A stretch of DNA of 64,000 bases. Origin: Bryum argenteum (Eukaryota > Streptophyta > Bryopsida > Bryales > Bryaceae). The DNA is taken from NCBI GenBank assembly GCA_037043015.1, contig CM073330.1, forward strand, positions 8,884,012 through 8,948,011, written 5' to 3'. A program made the position numbers and the translations under genes. The notes beneath the pieces are model-generated. The model was not told where the DNA came from and did no database searches. It saw only the letters and a list, made by a program, of their open reading frames with translations. This document shows positions 10,370-22,375 of this stretch, piece after piece; the stretch's first letter is position 1, and every line of letters starts with the position of its first letter.

Positions 10370-11978
10370 GAAATCATGAGCTTAATTTTGTATACAAACC
10401 CTCTTAATAATCATGCAAGTTTAGTTGGTGTTGTGAGTGCCATAAAGTTTTGACCGCTTTCATTGCAGTAGTTTGCAAACCAAATAAATGCTAAAGTAGT
10501 GTGGCATTTTTTTAAACAAACAAATGTTCAACTATTTCAAGAAATTTTAAAGCAAACAACTTGGTCCACATTGTAAGAAGTAAATTCTTACTCTATCCCC
10601 ACTACAATGATAGTTTCAAAACTCAAACAACTGCATTATTTACTATTTCAATGGCTAATGAAAGTGAATACAAATAACCAAGTACAAATATACACATTTT
10701 TAACATAAATGTTGTATCATTTACTATCAAGCGTGGTATGTGATATTCTTTGTTCAAGAAACCAATGAGATTTAGTGAAATTTAGACATGACAAATATTC
10801 CATAATTATTTTGGAATATGTCAAATTTAGTTGAATAATGAGAATCATATTTCTTGAGATTTAATATACATCACTTAACAAACAAGAAGCCCATATCATC
10901 CAACAAGATTATTTTAACATTTGAACATAAGGTTTGAATTTAGATAGTTCATGCTCTAATTATGAAATTGTCCCAGTATTGAACAAGATGATCATACTCT
11001 TATTATTTGATGTCAAGCATAAGATGTAATGACAAACACTATTTTATGCTTGAAAAATATCATAGTTGAAATCCTTATTGATGCTCAATTGATTCTAATT
11101 TAAGAAACAAATGTTTCTTACCACATGTGATTGATCACCAATGTACATGTATGTGGTATGGAAGTCTTAATACATGCTCTATACAAACAGTAGCATAGGC
11201 TTATTTTCTACTCTTCAACCTACCCTACTTTTGTGTTGCCAACTTCAGCATTTGATGATAACATTAACTATCAAGAACTAAGAATGTTGGTACATTCTAA
11301 AAACTTGTGGATAAGAGAAACTAATGAGAACCAAGTGGATAAGGGAAACTAATGAGAATCATGAATACAACTGCCAAGTCAGTCATGTTTAAATCTTCTT
11401 AGAATAAATCCAGCATCACTAAAACCTACAATCATTTTCACACTTACCAAAGCACAAGAAGTATTTATACTTGTGTGAGGGATCTTCCACATGCATATAT
11501 TCTGCCTTCTGCGTCGAGATTTTCACAACTATACTTATCATGAAACTTGTAAGTACAAACAATAAATTTCAAATACACATGTTTGTGAGCATTAGTATGA
11601 ATTCAGATTGTAAAGGCATGACAATAAATTTCAACTACACATGTTTGTGAGCATTAGTATGAATCCAAAATTTGAAGGCATAACAATATTATCAAATTGA
11701 TAACCACAAATTTATTTAGTGCTGTTTTTTGAATTGTCCATGGACAATATTATTCATCATATCAATAACTTTTGGTAAATTTTGGGTACACACAATCATA
11801 GCAAACAAAGAGCCCTTCAATATAACAACGTTTCGAGTGCCAAGAGACAAAACAATAACGATTCACCCATTTCTTCCCTCTAATCGTGAACACCCTGGCA
11901 TTCCCTCGAAATCATCAATCTCAAGATTCGAGAACAGAGCTACTGATGAAAAATTCAATCAGCATCAGTAGATGAGAG
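10370..11978. other. No gene; AT-rich with two short direct repeats
   Basis: Positions about 11556-11690 hold a roughly 65-bp direct repeat, two copies around ACATGTTTGTGAGCATTAGT. Positions 11312-11365 repeat a shorter unit containing AAACTAATGAGAA. No other structure is recognised. Confidence 0.4.
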
Positions 11979-12191
11979 ATGGCCACACGAAATAAAACCA
12001 GAGTCGGAACGAAACGGAAACGCCAATCGAGGACAGTAGCAAGGAAGCGAAAGAGGTCGGCACGACGAGAGAAGAAAAAGTACCGACCAAGGAAAATAGC
12101 AGAAGAAGTGAACAAAGAGGAAAAGATCACCGGCAAAGATATACCCCGAGAGGAGTATTACGACGAGCAAACCGACCACATTGAGCAATAA
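11979..12191 (+). CDS. Small Lys/Arg-rich basic protein, protamine-like (paralogue C)
   Basis: A 70-aa ORF starting MATRNKTRVGTKRKRQSR. Residues 1-42 are strongly basic with RKRKRSARREKKK; the last 25 residues are mixed charge and end in EEYYDEQTDHIEQ. The plan matches the two neighbours: a basic head, then an acidic tail with tyrosines. The near-absence of acids in the first 40 codons is unusual for a chance ORF. It converges with the NDR-like gene, whose stop lies 257 bp away. Being short, it is less certain than the other two. Confidence 0.5.
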   Translation: MATRNKTRVGTKRKRQSRTVARKRKRSARREKKKYRPRKIAEEVNKEEKITGKDIPREEYYDEQTDHIEQ

Positions 12192-12447
12192 TCCATGGAC
12201 AGTGTAAGAATGGAGAGAATGAGGATGTAAGAATATGGTACAACGACCTCTTTATTCAAAAAATGGTGGCTCAATCAGTGGCCAGGACAGTGCTGGCCTG
12301 AAGTCACCCACTAGTCAAAAGGGAACTAACAGACCTTAGTCACTGCGTAGTAGTCAGAAAAGAATGAGTATCAATCTAAATAACATGGAACAAGACCGAT
12401 TATCAGATTCGGCAAAGAATTACTCACAGATTTAATAAAGTGGGAAT

Positions 12448-14778
12448 TTACGCCTGGACGGCTACGCGAGTCTTGATCGGCTTCAACTTCAAACCCAGGC
12501 TTTCGGATGATAGAAGCTCAGGCGGCACACATGGTGGACTGAGTGGGCTCGTGGGTGAGGAGTGTGACAATGGGCGCTTGTAAAAACTATAGAACATGAG
12601 GAACAACTCGATTGGTACTATCATAGACTGGGGTTGTTCCTCGGTTACCAGTGAACCGCATGCTTGCACCTGCACAATTGTGAAAGACGGAAGATAAGTC
12701 TCTACGATTATTACTGTAAGTTTGAGAATCATATAATGAAACGGAAAATTGAGAAGTGTGAGTGGGTTTTACCTCGATCAAGGCTTGGTACCGCCGACTC
12801 ATCACAGTGCTCATATGCACAGATTCGCAATGGAAAGGAGAATTCTCGCCGACGATGATCAGAGTACGACACTTCAACTTCGCAAGGCCCTCGGAAAGAT
12901 CACCTCTCCTGCAAAGATTCATGTTCAAGTTAGATTTTATTCTCTTTTGATTTGTGATATCAAAGTATTGAGACTAAAACTGAGATCGAAACGTACTGGT
13001 GAATGGCTTGGATGTATCGCATCATATTCCTGCTCGGGTGATCGTCCAAATGCTGCAAATATATCAAAGTAGAATATATCAGGATTGCTGCTGCAAGTGA
13101 GACATCATGTCCGGTGGGCACTCTCGAAAAGTTGATGTTGAATACGTAGAGAATGACAACATTGTGGTAGTCACATACAAATAGAGAGTAACTAAATATT
13201 TACATCATAAACTTGTGGATGAAACTTACTTTGCGGTAGTTCTGGAGAACCTCGGCGCCCATAGGCGAAGCTCGCACTTCCTGACTGAAATATCGCTGCA
13301 GCAGTGAATCTTTGACAAAACTCGTGGCACCACAATAATAGAGGATATTTACGATTGCCTGCGGAAACGGGGTAACAAATAAGTCACATCTTCACTTTTC
13401 GGGGCGAAGACACTCCTACGCATTGGCATAACATAGTTGCTATGGGACTCTGAATATCTCTATCGTCAGTTAGAAGTGGTACACTCAGAATACGGGAATA
13501 ACGAAACGAACCTTGTTGTAAATCCATTCCGACCACGTTGGCTTTCTACAGACAGGAGAAACCAAGATAAGGCCAATGGCACGCTCTCGGTACTTGATCG
13601 CAAAAAGACTGAGAATGTAAGAGCCAGCACCAACGCCCAAGCCGATTACCTCATGCACCCTGCACAAACACAAATATCAGAAAATAGATGAGTAACAGAT
13701 ATCCCCCCTATGACAGTTTTGACGGAAACATTGAAAAAGCGGTAGTCTGCAACAGCGAATTCAATAGGAACAACATTGCAGCACTCCAACTTTCTCGAGA
13801 ACATTGGCAAAGTGTTCGTTCCGATGATCCCAACAACATGCAATATGAAGACTTGGACAAGATGAGGGCCAGTCGCTGCGTACTTGAAGTGATCCAATAC
13901 TTCTGCAACTTGATCTGCTAAGTCGTCCACAGAAAGGACAGGTTCGGTACTCGGGATCTCCGGTGCTCCATCCTGAAATAGGAGAATTCACCTGTTAGAC
14001 ATGTAATTTCACCACAACACAAGGTGCTAAATGGTCATGTTGAGCAGTTCCATGCACAGCCCGTTAACCCAAAAAATGTGGCATGCAGTATGATAATATT
14101 TGTCCAAGCCACAGTAGTTGAAGGTCTATGTTTCTGAGCCAACCTGATGGCCAGGCGGGTCAATGTGATAGATGCAGAAATTGTGAAATAAGACGGACGT
14201 AGCCTCCGGGCATGAAAATAAACCCTCGAAACATGCAAGGTCTGTCACAACCACATCGCCAATAGAAAAAATTTAGAAAATGTCAACATATTCAACTCAG
14301 ACAGTCTACAGGTAACTATTGTATGCTCAGCAATCCTGGGTGCAATTAATGAAAAAGTGAGAAACAGCAACCAACTTACAATTCAGGCCCACATCCGGGT
14401 AGGTCACAAGGGCAGGCTTCTCTCGGTCTCCACATACAAGAACAGAAATTGGCCCGTGATTTGTCAAAACTTCGTGTCTCTGTTAAAGACAAGTGCACCA
14501 AAGCATCAGTACAAAAGCTTTAGATGTTTACTCACATGCACCATGCCTGTACGGACATGCTGAGAAGATAAGCCGCTGTCAGGAAATAAATCGTGACTGA
14601 CAGGACGTCCTCGTGGAATCTTCCACGTTTAGGTATTATTCCTCGTGGCATGATTGAAACCTTCATCGTGACTTCAACTCAGAAAAGCAATACAACCCCG
14701 GAAATGCAAGCAACATACCTCTCCTCCCCAGGCGTCGAACTCCACGTCCAGGTTAACAACGACATCATCTTTCGCCAT
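12448..14778 (-). CDS. NDR (N-myc downstream-regulated)/SF21-like protein, nine exons
   Basis: Exons (minus strand): 14778-14719, 14479-14380, 14241-14144, 13972-13884, 13659-13512, 13358-13230, 13052-12997, 12908-12773, 12669-12448. They sum to 1038 nt, giving 345 aa in one uninterrupted frame with GT-AG junctions, the usual length for plant NDL proteins. Family landmarks in order are [87 protein letters not shown] and the tail [18 protein letters not shown]. The fold is alpha/beta-hydrolase, but the family lacks a working catalytic triad. Arabidopsis NDL proteins bind G-beta and affect auxin transport; sunflower SF21 is pollen- and pistil-expressed. The start [10 protein letters not shown] was chosen as the first ATG of exon 1. 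Confidence 0.9.
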
Positions 14779-17401
14779 TGATAGTGCAGATTTTCTCGAA
14801 CCGTCTGGTGTGCCGGATATGACTACAGTGATGATGATTTCGAGTCCACCATGCTTATTGTTGTTTTACAGTAATAGTCGCTGAAACATCAACGCGGATT
14901 ACGAGGCACAGCGCTCATGCACATCCGTTGCCAACTCTTTCACCATTCATGTTTTAGACTCTCAATAATCTGCAGAAGTAAACAAAGATATCTCAGCAAA
15001 ACTATCTAAAGCTAGAGACACTCGTCACATGGCCCAAGCGGGGTTCATTTTGTGTAAAAGCAGGACGAATTTTCTAATATAGAAGCCCCTATACAGCCGT
15101 ACAAGGTCGAAAGAGTTGACTCCACACGCCCCACCGTCATCTCAATGAGCCTATACGACACGACCTAGCCTAGTTGGAAACCCAGGATCCAGGTGTACAA
15201 TTCCCTGACAGTCCAATGTTATGACTGCAATTATTTGCATACCAGCTGGTGCTCACAGGTGCACCGTCCCAACCGAAGAATATCATTAGGCAGAACCAGC
15301 ATATTGTATCCATGTGCACTCGAGAGGAAATTCAAGGTAACTTCGAGTGCGGTCGTATCCCTGTTCTATCAAGTTCTACGAAACACAAGCATGTTTTTCG
15401 TAATACGCAGCAAACTCACATCGGCCGCTCGCTGGCGCGTCTGACCGGAACTGGTTGCTAACACTGAACCCTCGTTGGTATAACCCGGAGCTATAAATAC
15501 ACCAGAACTGAAGTGAAGATTCAAGTATGACTCCGTAAACTGCTGTAAACAGAAGTAAACTAAATTTCCAACGTGGAGAGACACTAATCTAATCCAAATT
15601 CAAGCGAAACTCTCAGCACTGTGCGATTCAGTAACACTCAACTAGAGATGTTTCAGTGATGCTCTACTAACGATTCCGTGATCTCGGTGACAAACACTAC
15701 AACAGATGTACAAAAGCTAGTGGCAAGAGATCATGGCGATTTCGAACAGTCATTCCGCAAAAAGAACACGATTCAAGACCAACCACGGCAACCGTTTGCA
15801 AAGATGACCGTAAACGTTCACCAACCTGCTGAGAATATCCCAACTCGCTCTCAACCGCGACAAAAACCGCGCATTCAAGGATGAAACACAGCGACGTGGG
15901 CGACATAACCAAAGCGACGAGGAAGATTCAATGAACAGGCGGCACTCACTACACAGGTCCGCAGTACTCCGTTGCACTACGGCTACCCGTGAAGTGAGCG
16001 CACGAAGAACTCGAAACAAGCCTCAGTACTGACAACGTCCTCCTACTAGTATGTGAATCAAAGCCAGCCACAGCTAAAAAATAGGACCGCCAATAATAGG
16101 CTGGGGCGAATTCCAAGCTTCCGAACTGCGATCCGCAACAGATGCAGGTAAAAGCGCGGCAGAGCTAGACCGAGGATCTTGGACGCCCCCGCCTAAAAAG
16201 CAGGACGCGGACGCATGTAAATAGCTCTCGTACAATTTCCATTCAAACCGTCATCTCACTTCCATCTCAAGAAAAGACTCCATACCAAAAGCAATTCCGC
16301 AAAAAAAGAAACGAAATTCCAACTATTACATCCACACCTCCAATCCAAGATCCACCTCTACGCAAAAAGACTCCATGCCGCAAACTACAGAGAGCAATTC
16401 CGAACTCCTTGCCAGATAAACAGAACTATAACTATTCCATCCATCTCCACACCTCTACGAAAAAGACTCCGAGCCTTCCATTACGGAAAGCAATTCCGAA
16501 ACAAACAGAACTCCAATCATTCACATCCACAGCTCACATCCAACTCCGCACCTCCACCTGTAATGATAGACTCCGAGCCTCCAACAACAAAAAGCATGCT
16601 TGCTGAAATACTAAACACAAATCGAACCACTACATCCACATCTAACATCCAATTCCCGATCCATCGTTCAATTCTTCAAGAAAAGACTCCATGAATCCAA
16701 GAATCGAACACAATTTGCCAATTACATGTAATCGCAAATCCAACTCTCGCTATCACATGCACACCTGACATCGAACTCCACTCATTAAAAAATTCATAAA
16801 TCCACTTGTCGCATCCTAACAGGAAAAAATTCCATGCCGAATTGCTTGCAGCTGCAATTAAGAATCCAACCATCGCAAAAGATAATGCTGATTTCAGAAG
16901 AATATGTCAGAAACAGCAGCGAGATTATCGCACTAAACAAATTTTTGGACGAGGAAGCAGAATCTCGCGATTAAGCTGAGGATGGAGCTGACTTACTTAA
17001 ATTGAATTTTGCATCGAGCGATGGCAATTGCAATCCTTGCGAATGCTTGCAATGGCGTACTATGGATGGGACTGAACAGACATGGGATGAGGGGGACTGA
17101 CTGCCAAGCTGCAAGGCACGCGCGCGCTCAAAGAGGGGAGAGAGGAGGCCCGGTGGCCGTGGAGGGGGTCCCGAGACCGTGGCCCCCGGGACCGCGGCAT
17201 CCCTGGCCTTTTTTACTGGCTCCCCGCTGGCTGGCCCGGTCTTGGGCCCCACGGTCGCCGGTCGACGTGTCCCTCCACTTGATTCCCATTGGCGGCCGGA
17301 AGTCACTAGTTTATTGTTACCCCTTGTCATGCTCTTGGGACCAAAGAACGAAGTATACTATTTAGTTTTCTTACCAAAGAATGAGGAATGTTCCGAGTAG
17401 G
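14779..17401 (-). promoter_or_regulatory. Upstream region of the NDR-like gene with degenerate repeats and a GC-rich island
   Basis: No coding gene is recognised. Positions about 16255-16640 contain degenerate tandem units (roughly 80-115 bp) sharing AAAGACTCC, AGCAATTCCG and CATCCACACCTC. Positions about 17100-17290 are strikingly GC-rich compared with the surrounding AT-rich DNA and could mark the promoter, which would imply a leader over 2 kb long. That is inference. Confidence 0.4.
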
Positions 17402-18083
17402 GAAGCCGAGAAACTCCAAGCTATTTAGTAGCCGGCGTGAATAGAGTGTTCGTTCTACCTATCCTTGGATGTATGTCCCGAGGTCATGGCAGGACTACTA
17501 ACCCCTCTCGGAGTGAATCCTATGCTAGTTCCTACCCAGCGACTAGTGCCTTAGCGATACACGACATGGTACCTTCCCAAAGGGCTTAACCCTTAAACGC
17601 CTGAGCGGCCCCGAGGGGGCCGTATCCAACAAAATCTCCTCTGTAGCTCTCAAACACAATAACTAATCACTAATATTTTGATGTCAAATTGGTCACCTTC
17701 TTCTCATGCATTCAAAAAGTGAAATTTTAGAATTCAAATCACAATTTGTATGAGTGATTTTGTGCTTTGAAAGGATTGTGGTAGGTAGGTTGGGGTTGTA
17801 TAATACTGGTAGGAGGTTGCAAGCTCATCATTGATTGGGTCATTCGTGATGCCCAAGTTCAAAAAGTGCACTATTCATGATGCCCAAGTGCAAAAGATGC
17901 TATGATCCAATACTGGGCTGCCCAAATCCGTATAGCTAGGCGTTTAAGGGTTAAAGGTACCCATACAACTAGGTTCAAGGACCCCTCACTATAGTTGGGT
18001 GGACTATGGTGGTGAGCACCACGCCGGCATGGGGAACAGAGCGGATTTCCTCATTGGGGGTCATGAGCCCTAAGGCAGTGTAA
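17402..18083 (-). mobile_element. tRNA-derived SINE interrupted by a TTAA MITE
   Basis: The two halves, 17402-17585 and 17955-18083, align with the continuous SINE copy at 35474-35786. The 3' end (CACGCCGGC, GAGTTTCTC on the minus strand) is at the low-coordinate side. The break falls exactly where the 369-bp MITE sits. The tRNA-like head is more diverged than at 35.7 kb. Confidence 0.75.
17586..17954 (+). mobile_element. TTAA MITE, family with TIR CCCTTAAACGCC, copy 1
   Basis: The left end is TTAACCCTTAAACGCC and the right end GGCGTTTAAGGGTTAA, a perfect inverted repeat with TTAA at each side. It is homologous along its length to 53840-54217, sharing for example TTGTGGTAGGTAGGTTGGGG and a GATGCCCAAGT doublet. 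It is inserted in a SINE; uninterrupted SINE copies have TTTG or TTCG at this point. Non-coding. Confidence 0.85.
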
Positions 18084-18691
18084 GGAACATTCTTTTACTT
18101 GATCAAAGTGGGGTTAGATAGCAATTTCAAATTGTTCAATTCAAGATAACAGCAATGAAAACTTTTTTTTTTTTTTAATTTTTTTTTTTTTTTTTTGAGG
18201 TACTGGTGCCCTGCAGGAGGATCATGGTCTGTGAAGCTAAGCTTGTGGATGACAGTTGTTTGTTTGGCTGGAGGCAGGTTCTGACTCAGTTTGAAATCAT
18301 TCAATTGTGAAGTAAAGTTAAGTTAGGTCATGTGTGCAAGTCATGGTCGTGCATTGCTTGGATGACTTGTGATTCTCTTTCACAGCGGATGTCGACTTCT
18401 TTTGTTTCTGACAACATTATGATAGTGAGGGCTCGTTAGACTTTGCTCACAAAATGGGAAATATGCAATTTAATCAATATTTTAATTGGTTCATGAAATG
18501 GGAATATTCTTAGTTCTGTGCTTGGATTTTTCTACACTTATTGGGGAATCTTTAAATTAGGTTAAAACCCTAAAGCTTGGAGGGTTTAGTTTAATGCTTA
18601 TGTTCTCAAAATTGTTATGCATGGTGAGGAGGATTTGTGATGTATTATGGGGATTGAAATTATTGAATTTAGTATGTGACTTGATGAAGAA
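18084..18691. other. No gene; homopolymer T run
   Basis: Positions about 18164-18197 are almost pure T. Otherwise AT-rich with no features recognised. Confidence 0.4.
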
Positions 18692-18885
18692 GAAGAGAAA
18701 CTCTAGTCTAATTAAAAGTCGGTGTGTATAGAGTATTCATTCAACTTATTCTTGGTCAGATTACTAACTCCTCTCGGGGTGAACACTATGTTAGTTCTTA
18801 CCTAGCCACTGGTGGTTGAGACATACTTGACATAATGTCCCCCCTCCAAAGGGCTTTCGATTACTCATACAACAAGGTCATGTAC
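18692..18885 (-). mobile_element. tRNA-derived SINE family, partial copy
   Basis: It carries the 3' end and body of the family in minus orientation (GAGAAACTC at the low end, then CTAACTCCTCTCGGGGTGAACA and CCAAAGGGCTTT). The head is absent. Confidence 0.6.
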
Positions 18886-20059
18886 ATTTTATAACCACAA
18901 AGCCATCATTATCCATGCACGAAACAAGTGATAACGTTGTAAGAAATAGAAAGCATTGATGTTCAGAAATATACATAGATTATCTCGTTGTGTACAAACC
19001 TAAGGGCGTAATCTGCTTTAGATAGCATACTGCAAATTATAGTGCTATTGTCAATATTGTCCACATAATAAGTTTCCGCCCCTCTCATTCCCCCTACAGA
19101 TGACGACAACGAATTGTAGCAACCGCTACAGAATTCTAGCCAACGACAACAACGGAGGAAAACTAAAAACAAATAAGTGACTATTGTGGAGGAGTTGTTG
19201 TGCGCACGCCACGATTGCTAGAGCGGGACTCTTTTCCACAAGCTCTCAGGTTGTGGGAGTGACAAGCACGTGGTTAATTCATGGCACTAGCACCCATTTT
19301 GAGTGTTTATGAGTATTTTCAATTGATTGGTGGCTATGCCCTAATGAAGTTGGAATTTACAACAAACCTATACCCCTTCATCATATTAGCAAACAATACA
19401 CTTCTTAGATCAAACAATTTTATTTATTCCTAAAACATCCCATTGGACACCTTCTTTAGAAAAATCATAAGTGTTATAATGCTAAGGTCAAAACTCTCAT
19501 TCAAAACGAGGTACAGTAATTAGAGCACGCAAATAAACACCCTTCCCCTTTACCAAGGAATTAAAAGTCAAACCCCCCACCAAGTTAAAACTTCAAAAAA
19601 TTTCCCACCAATCAACATTTGAATAATTTTTATGAACCGTTGGGCTCTCTTTCCCAAATGACCCTCAATCTTAGATATATAACAACCCTTAAAAGAAAAG
19701 AGCCCCTAATTTAAGGTGCGAAAAAAACAACATTCAAAATGGGTTCCACCTCCAACTAACCCCCAGGTGGGGATCTCGCCATTCCCAAGGCACCAGAAAT
19801 TATTCCTATTTTTATACTGAAAAATATTCATTGACAGTTGCCAAGTTCTCTCTTTCCCTTTTTTGAATTTTTCTTGGGGGGGGGGGGTGTTCATGCAAAT
19901 ATTGAAACGTGCATCATGTAACACATGCCGCTGCCTAATCCATGCACTATTTAAATATATTATTTTAATTATAAATCTTTTTTGAAAGAAGGTTTTGGGG
20001 AGAAATACCATCATTTTGTCAAAGTGAGGAGTTTTGAACAATCAATAGAGAAATCCGCT
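18886..20059. other. No gene; AT-rich
   Basis: No gene or recognisable repeat. A G-run of about 13 bases lies near 19876. Confidence 0.4.
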
Positions 20060-20420
20060 AAGTACGACGAATTAGGGACCAAAACACCCCGTTTTGGTGG
20101 AATTGGGGACAAAACATCGAACTGGGTACCAAATTTTTACTCTAAGATAGAACTGGGGACTAAACTCAAAAATGCATGATTTTGATGGTGGTCTCAGTTT
20201 GGTCCCTAGTTCAACTTGGTGCCCAGTTGGGAACGTGATGCACGGAAGACCGAAGGAGCACAATTGTTGTTGTTCATATGTGTGTGAAGGTCCCTAGTTT
20301 TCATCTCGTCCATAGTTTGGTGCATTTGGTCCCCAATCCGTTCTATTTAGCAGATAATTCAAAACAAGGCACGAAACAACGGGTTGTAGACCAACTGGGG
20401 TCCAAACTAGGAACTACGTA
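20060..20420. repeat. Palindromic cluster of GGGACCAAA / TTTGGTCCC words
   Basis: The left part contains several diverged copies of GGGGAC(C/T)AAA and the right part several copies of the reverse complement. The best hairpin is 20149-20165 against 20196-20212, 17 bp with two mismatches. It could be the decayed core of an inverted-repeat element. No coding feature. Confidence 0.4.
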
Positions 20421-21367
20421 TCGGATTCCTCTAATGTATGAATCAATTGAGAGAAATACAACTCATTAACCAGATCGACATGAGGATTTAATAATTGGAT
20501 CTTTAAAAATCATTAGCACTTGTTCATTACTGTCAATTCTCGGAATTCTTTATGAGACGAGTGTTGAAACCAAATCTTGGTGTTTTATCAAAGACACAGG
20601 AGCAATGGTTACTTAGGTTGTCTCGAATCTATTCTTTTTAAAAGGCCAAAAATGATTGTTTATAAACATTATGATGATTGCTAATAAATGTCTTAGCTTC
20701 ATGTTGAAACACAAAGACGAAGTGATACAAATTATTCAATCAAGATAAACTCAAGTATTTCATAACCTCAAGTATTTCAAGTATCCTCACTCGAATACAC
20801 TTGAAATTGAAACAAAAGCTTGAAGTATTGTTGGTAGATATGTTTTTCCTAGCCGCAAAGCCGTGGAGGGAACACATTTGGATGATCAATATTAGGAGCG
20901 AGTTGATTTGGTTGGTTTAAACAAAGAAGTTGGGGCTAGGAGAAAACATTGTGATTGCAATGCTCTTTACGATTTCCAAGTTGGATCCTTTTTGAGTGCA
21001 CACAAAACAATCAACGTCTTTAAATTTCATCTAAAAATGTCTTCAAAGAATGATTCATAAGCAAAACCTATTTGAATGAACGTTTGATCGTTTACAAGTT
21101 TGGAGTCAAAATTAAGTGCTCCTATCCTTCAAACACGACACCCTTATTGAGACCGAATATTCTCTTATTTATTTTTATTAAACGCCTAAAGCTACATGAG
21201 AGCCAAAAACGGGTTCTTTGCTATTTTGGCAACCTCGATGAAGGGTCTAACTAAATTATCATAGGCTATAAATCACTGTGAGAGTTCCCTATACTACAAG
21301 GTGTGCGTGCAAACACTTGCAAAGTCAAATTCCAACTTTAGAAGAATAAAATGGGTTGTCACAAGAG
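20421..21367. other. No gene; AT-rich
   Basis: No gene or clear repeat was recognised in this stretch. Confidence 0.35.
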
Positions 21368-22375
21368 GCAGCAAAATTGCAGTTTTGAGGTTTCAAGCTC
21401 CCAAAAACATACTAGAAAGTTGTAGGGTTTGAGATGACCCACAAAGCGTTTACCTCGTGGCAATTTTCACATCATGTAGCGAGGCTCTTACAACATCAAA
21501 TATTGCGTCTCGCTTACCATCGGAACTTGATTTTCGACGTGCACTATTATCGATCTTTCACCCCGAGAGTGCATAGAGGCAACAAAATCGCACTTTTGAG
21601 GTTTCAAGCTCCCGAAAACATACTAGAAAGTTTTAGGGTTTAACCCTTAAGCGGGCCGAATGTCGAAAAACGACATTTTGGATGACACCAACTTTGGAGA
21701 GCCATAACTTCTTCATCCGGACTCCGTTTTGGACGAAATCACTTGGGTTGGGTCCCAAATCAAGTCTAGTTTATGTAATGAAAATCTCAGACCCATACAA
21801 TGAAGTATGAATTAATGGCATGCATTTCAGTGACAGCAGCCTAGTTTTAGACATTTTTTCCTTTGTAAAATTTAGGGCAGTTTTCACCATTGCAGGGCCA
21901 TAATTTGCACAAAGAAATTTTTCTCATGGTTTTTTTTTGTTCAAGGATGCTACTGAGATGAAGGTGAACAACATTCTAATTGGTGACTTTTTCATTGCAA
22001 TAAGTCTAATGGTAGCATTTTCACTTTAAAGTGAAAATGATGAAATTATGTGATCATTTTTGAGTATTAATACATTATGATCTCGCAATCTATGAAGCCT
22101 CATGACTCAAAATTTGACCCACATGATGTTCAATATGTCTACGACAAGATTGTACGGTTGAGATTTGGATAACACACTTTTACCTCCACCTATGACAATG
22201 CTTTTGAGGATGTGTTCATTTTACTACAAATGAGTCAAACCATTTAGGGGTTAAGATGACCCACAAAGCGTTTACCTCGTGGCAATTTTCACATCATGCG
22301 ACGAGGCTCTTACAACATCAAATATTGCGTCTCGCTTACCATCGGAACTTGATTTTTGACGTGCACTATTCTCGT
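21368..22375. repeat. Two-copy tandem repeat (about 210 bp), second copy split by a TTAA MITE
   Basis: Unit 1 is 21368-21579. Unit 2 begins at about 21580 and is broken at 21639, resuming at 22255. Shared words include TTTCAAGCTCCC, ACATACTAGAAAGTT and GATGACCCACAAAGCG. Unit 1 is the empty-site reference for the insertion in unit 2. Confidence 0.8.
21640..22254. mobile_element. 615-bp TTAA-flanked element
   Basis: The left end is TTAACCCTTAAGCGGG and the right end CATTTAGGGGTTAA. It lies inside tandem repeat unit 2. Comparison with unit 1 shows the insertion duplicated TTAA (TTGA in the empty copy). No ORF of note. The termini resemble the two shorter TTAA MITE families, but the interior is different. 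Confidence 0.75.

Noticed and set aside
17009-17400. Overlapping frames of 70-119 codons on both strands
   Set aside because: They coincide with the GC-rich island, where stop codons are rare by composition.
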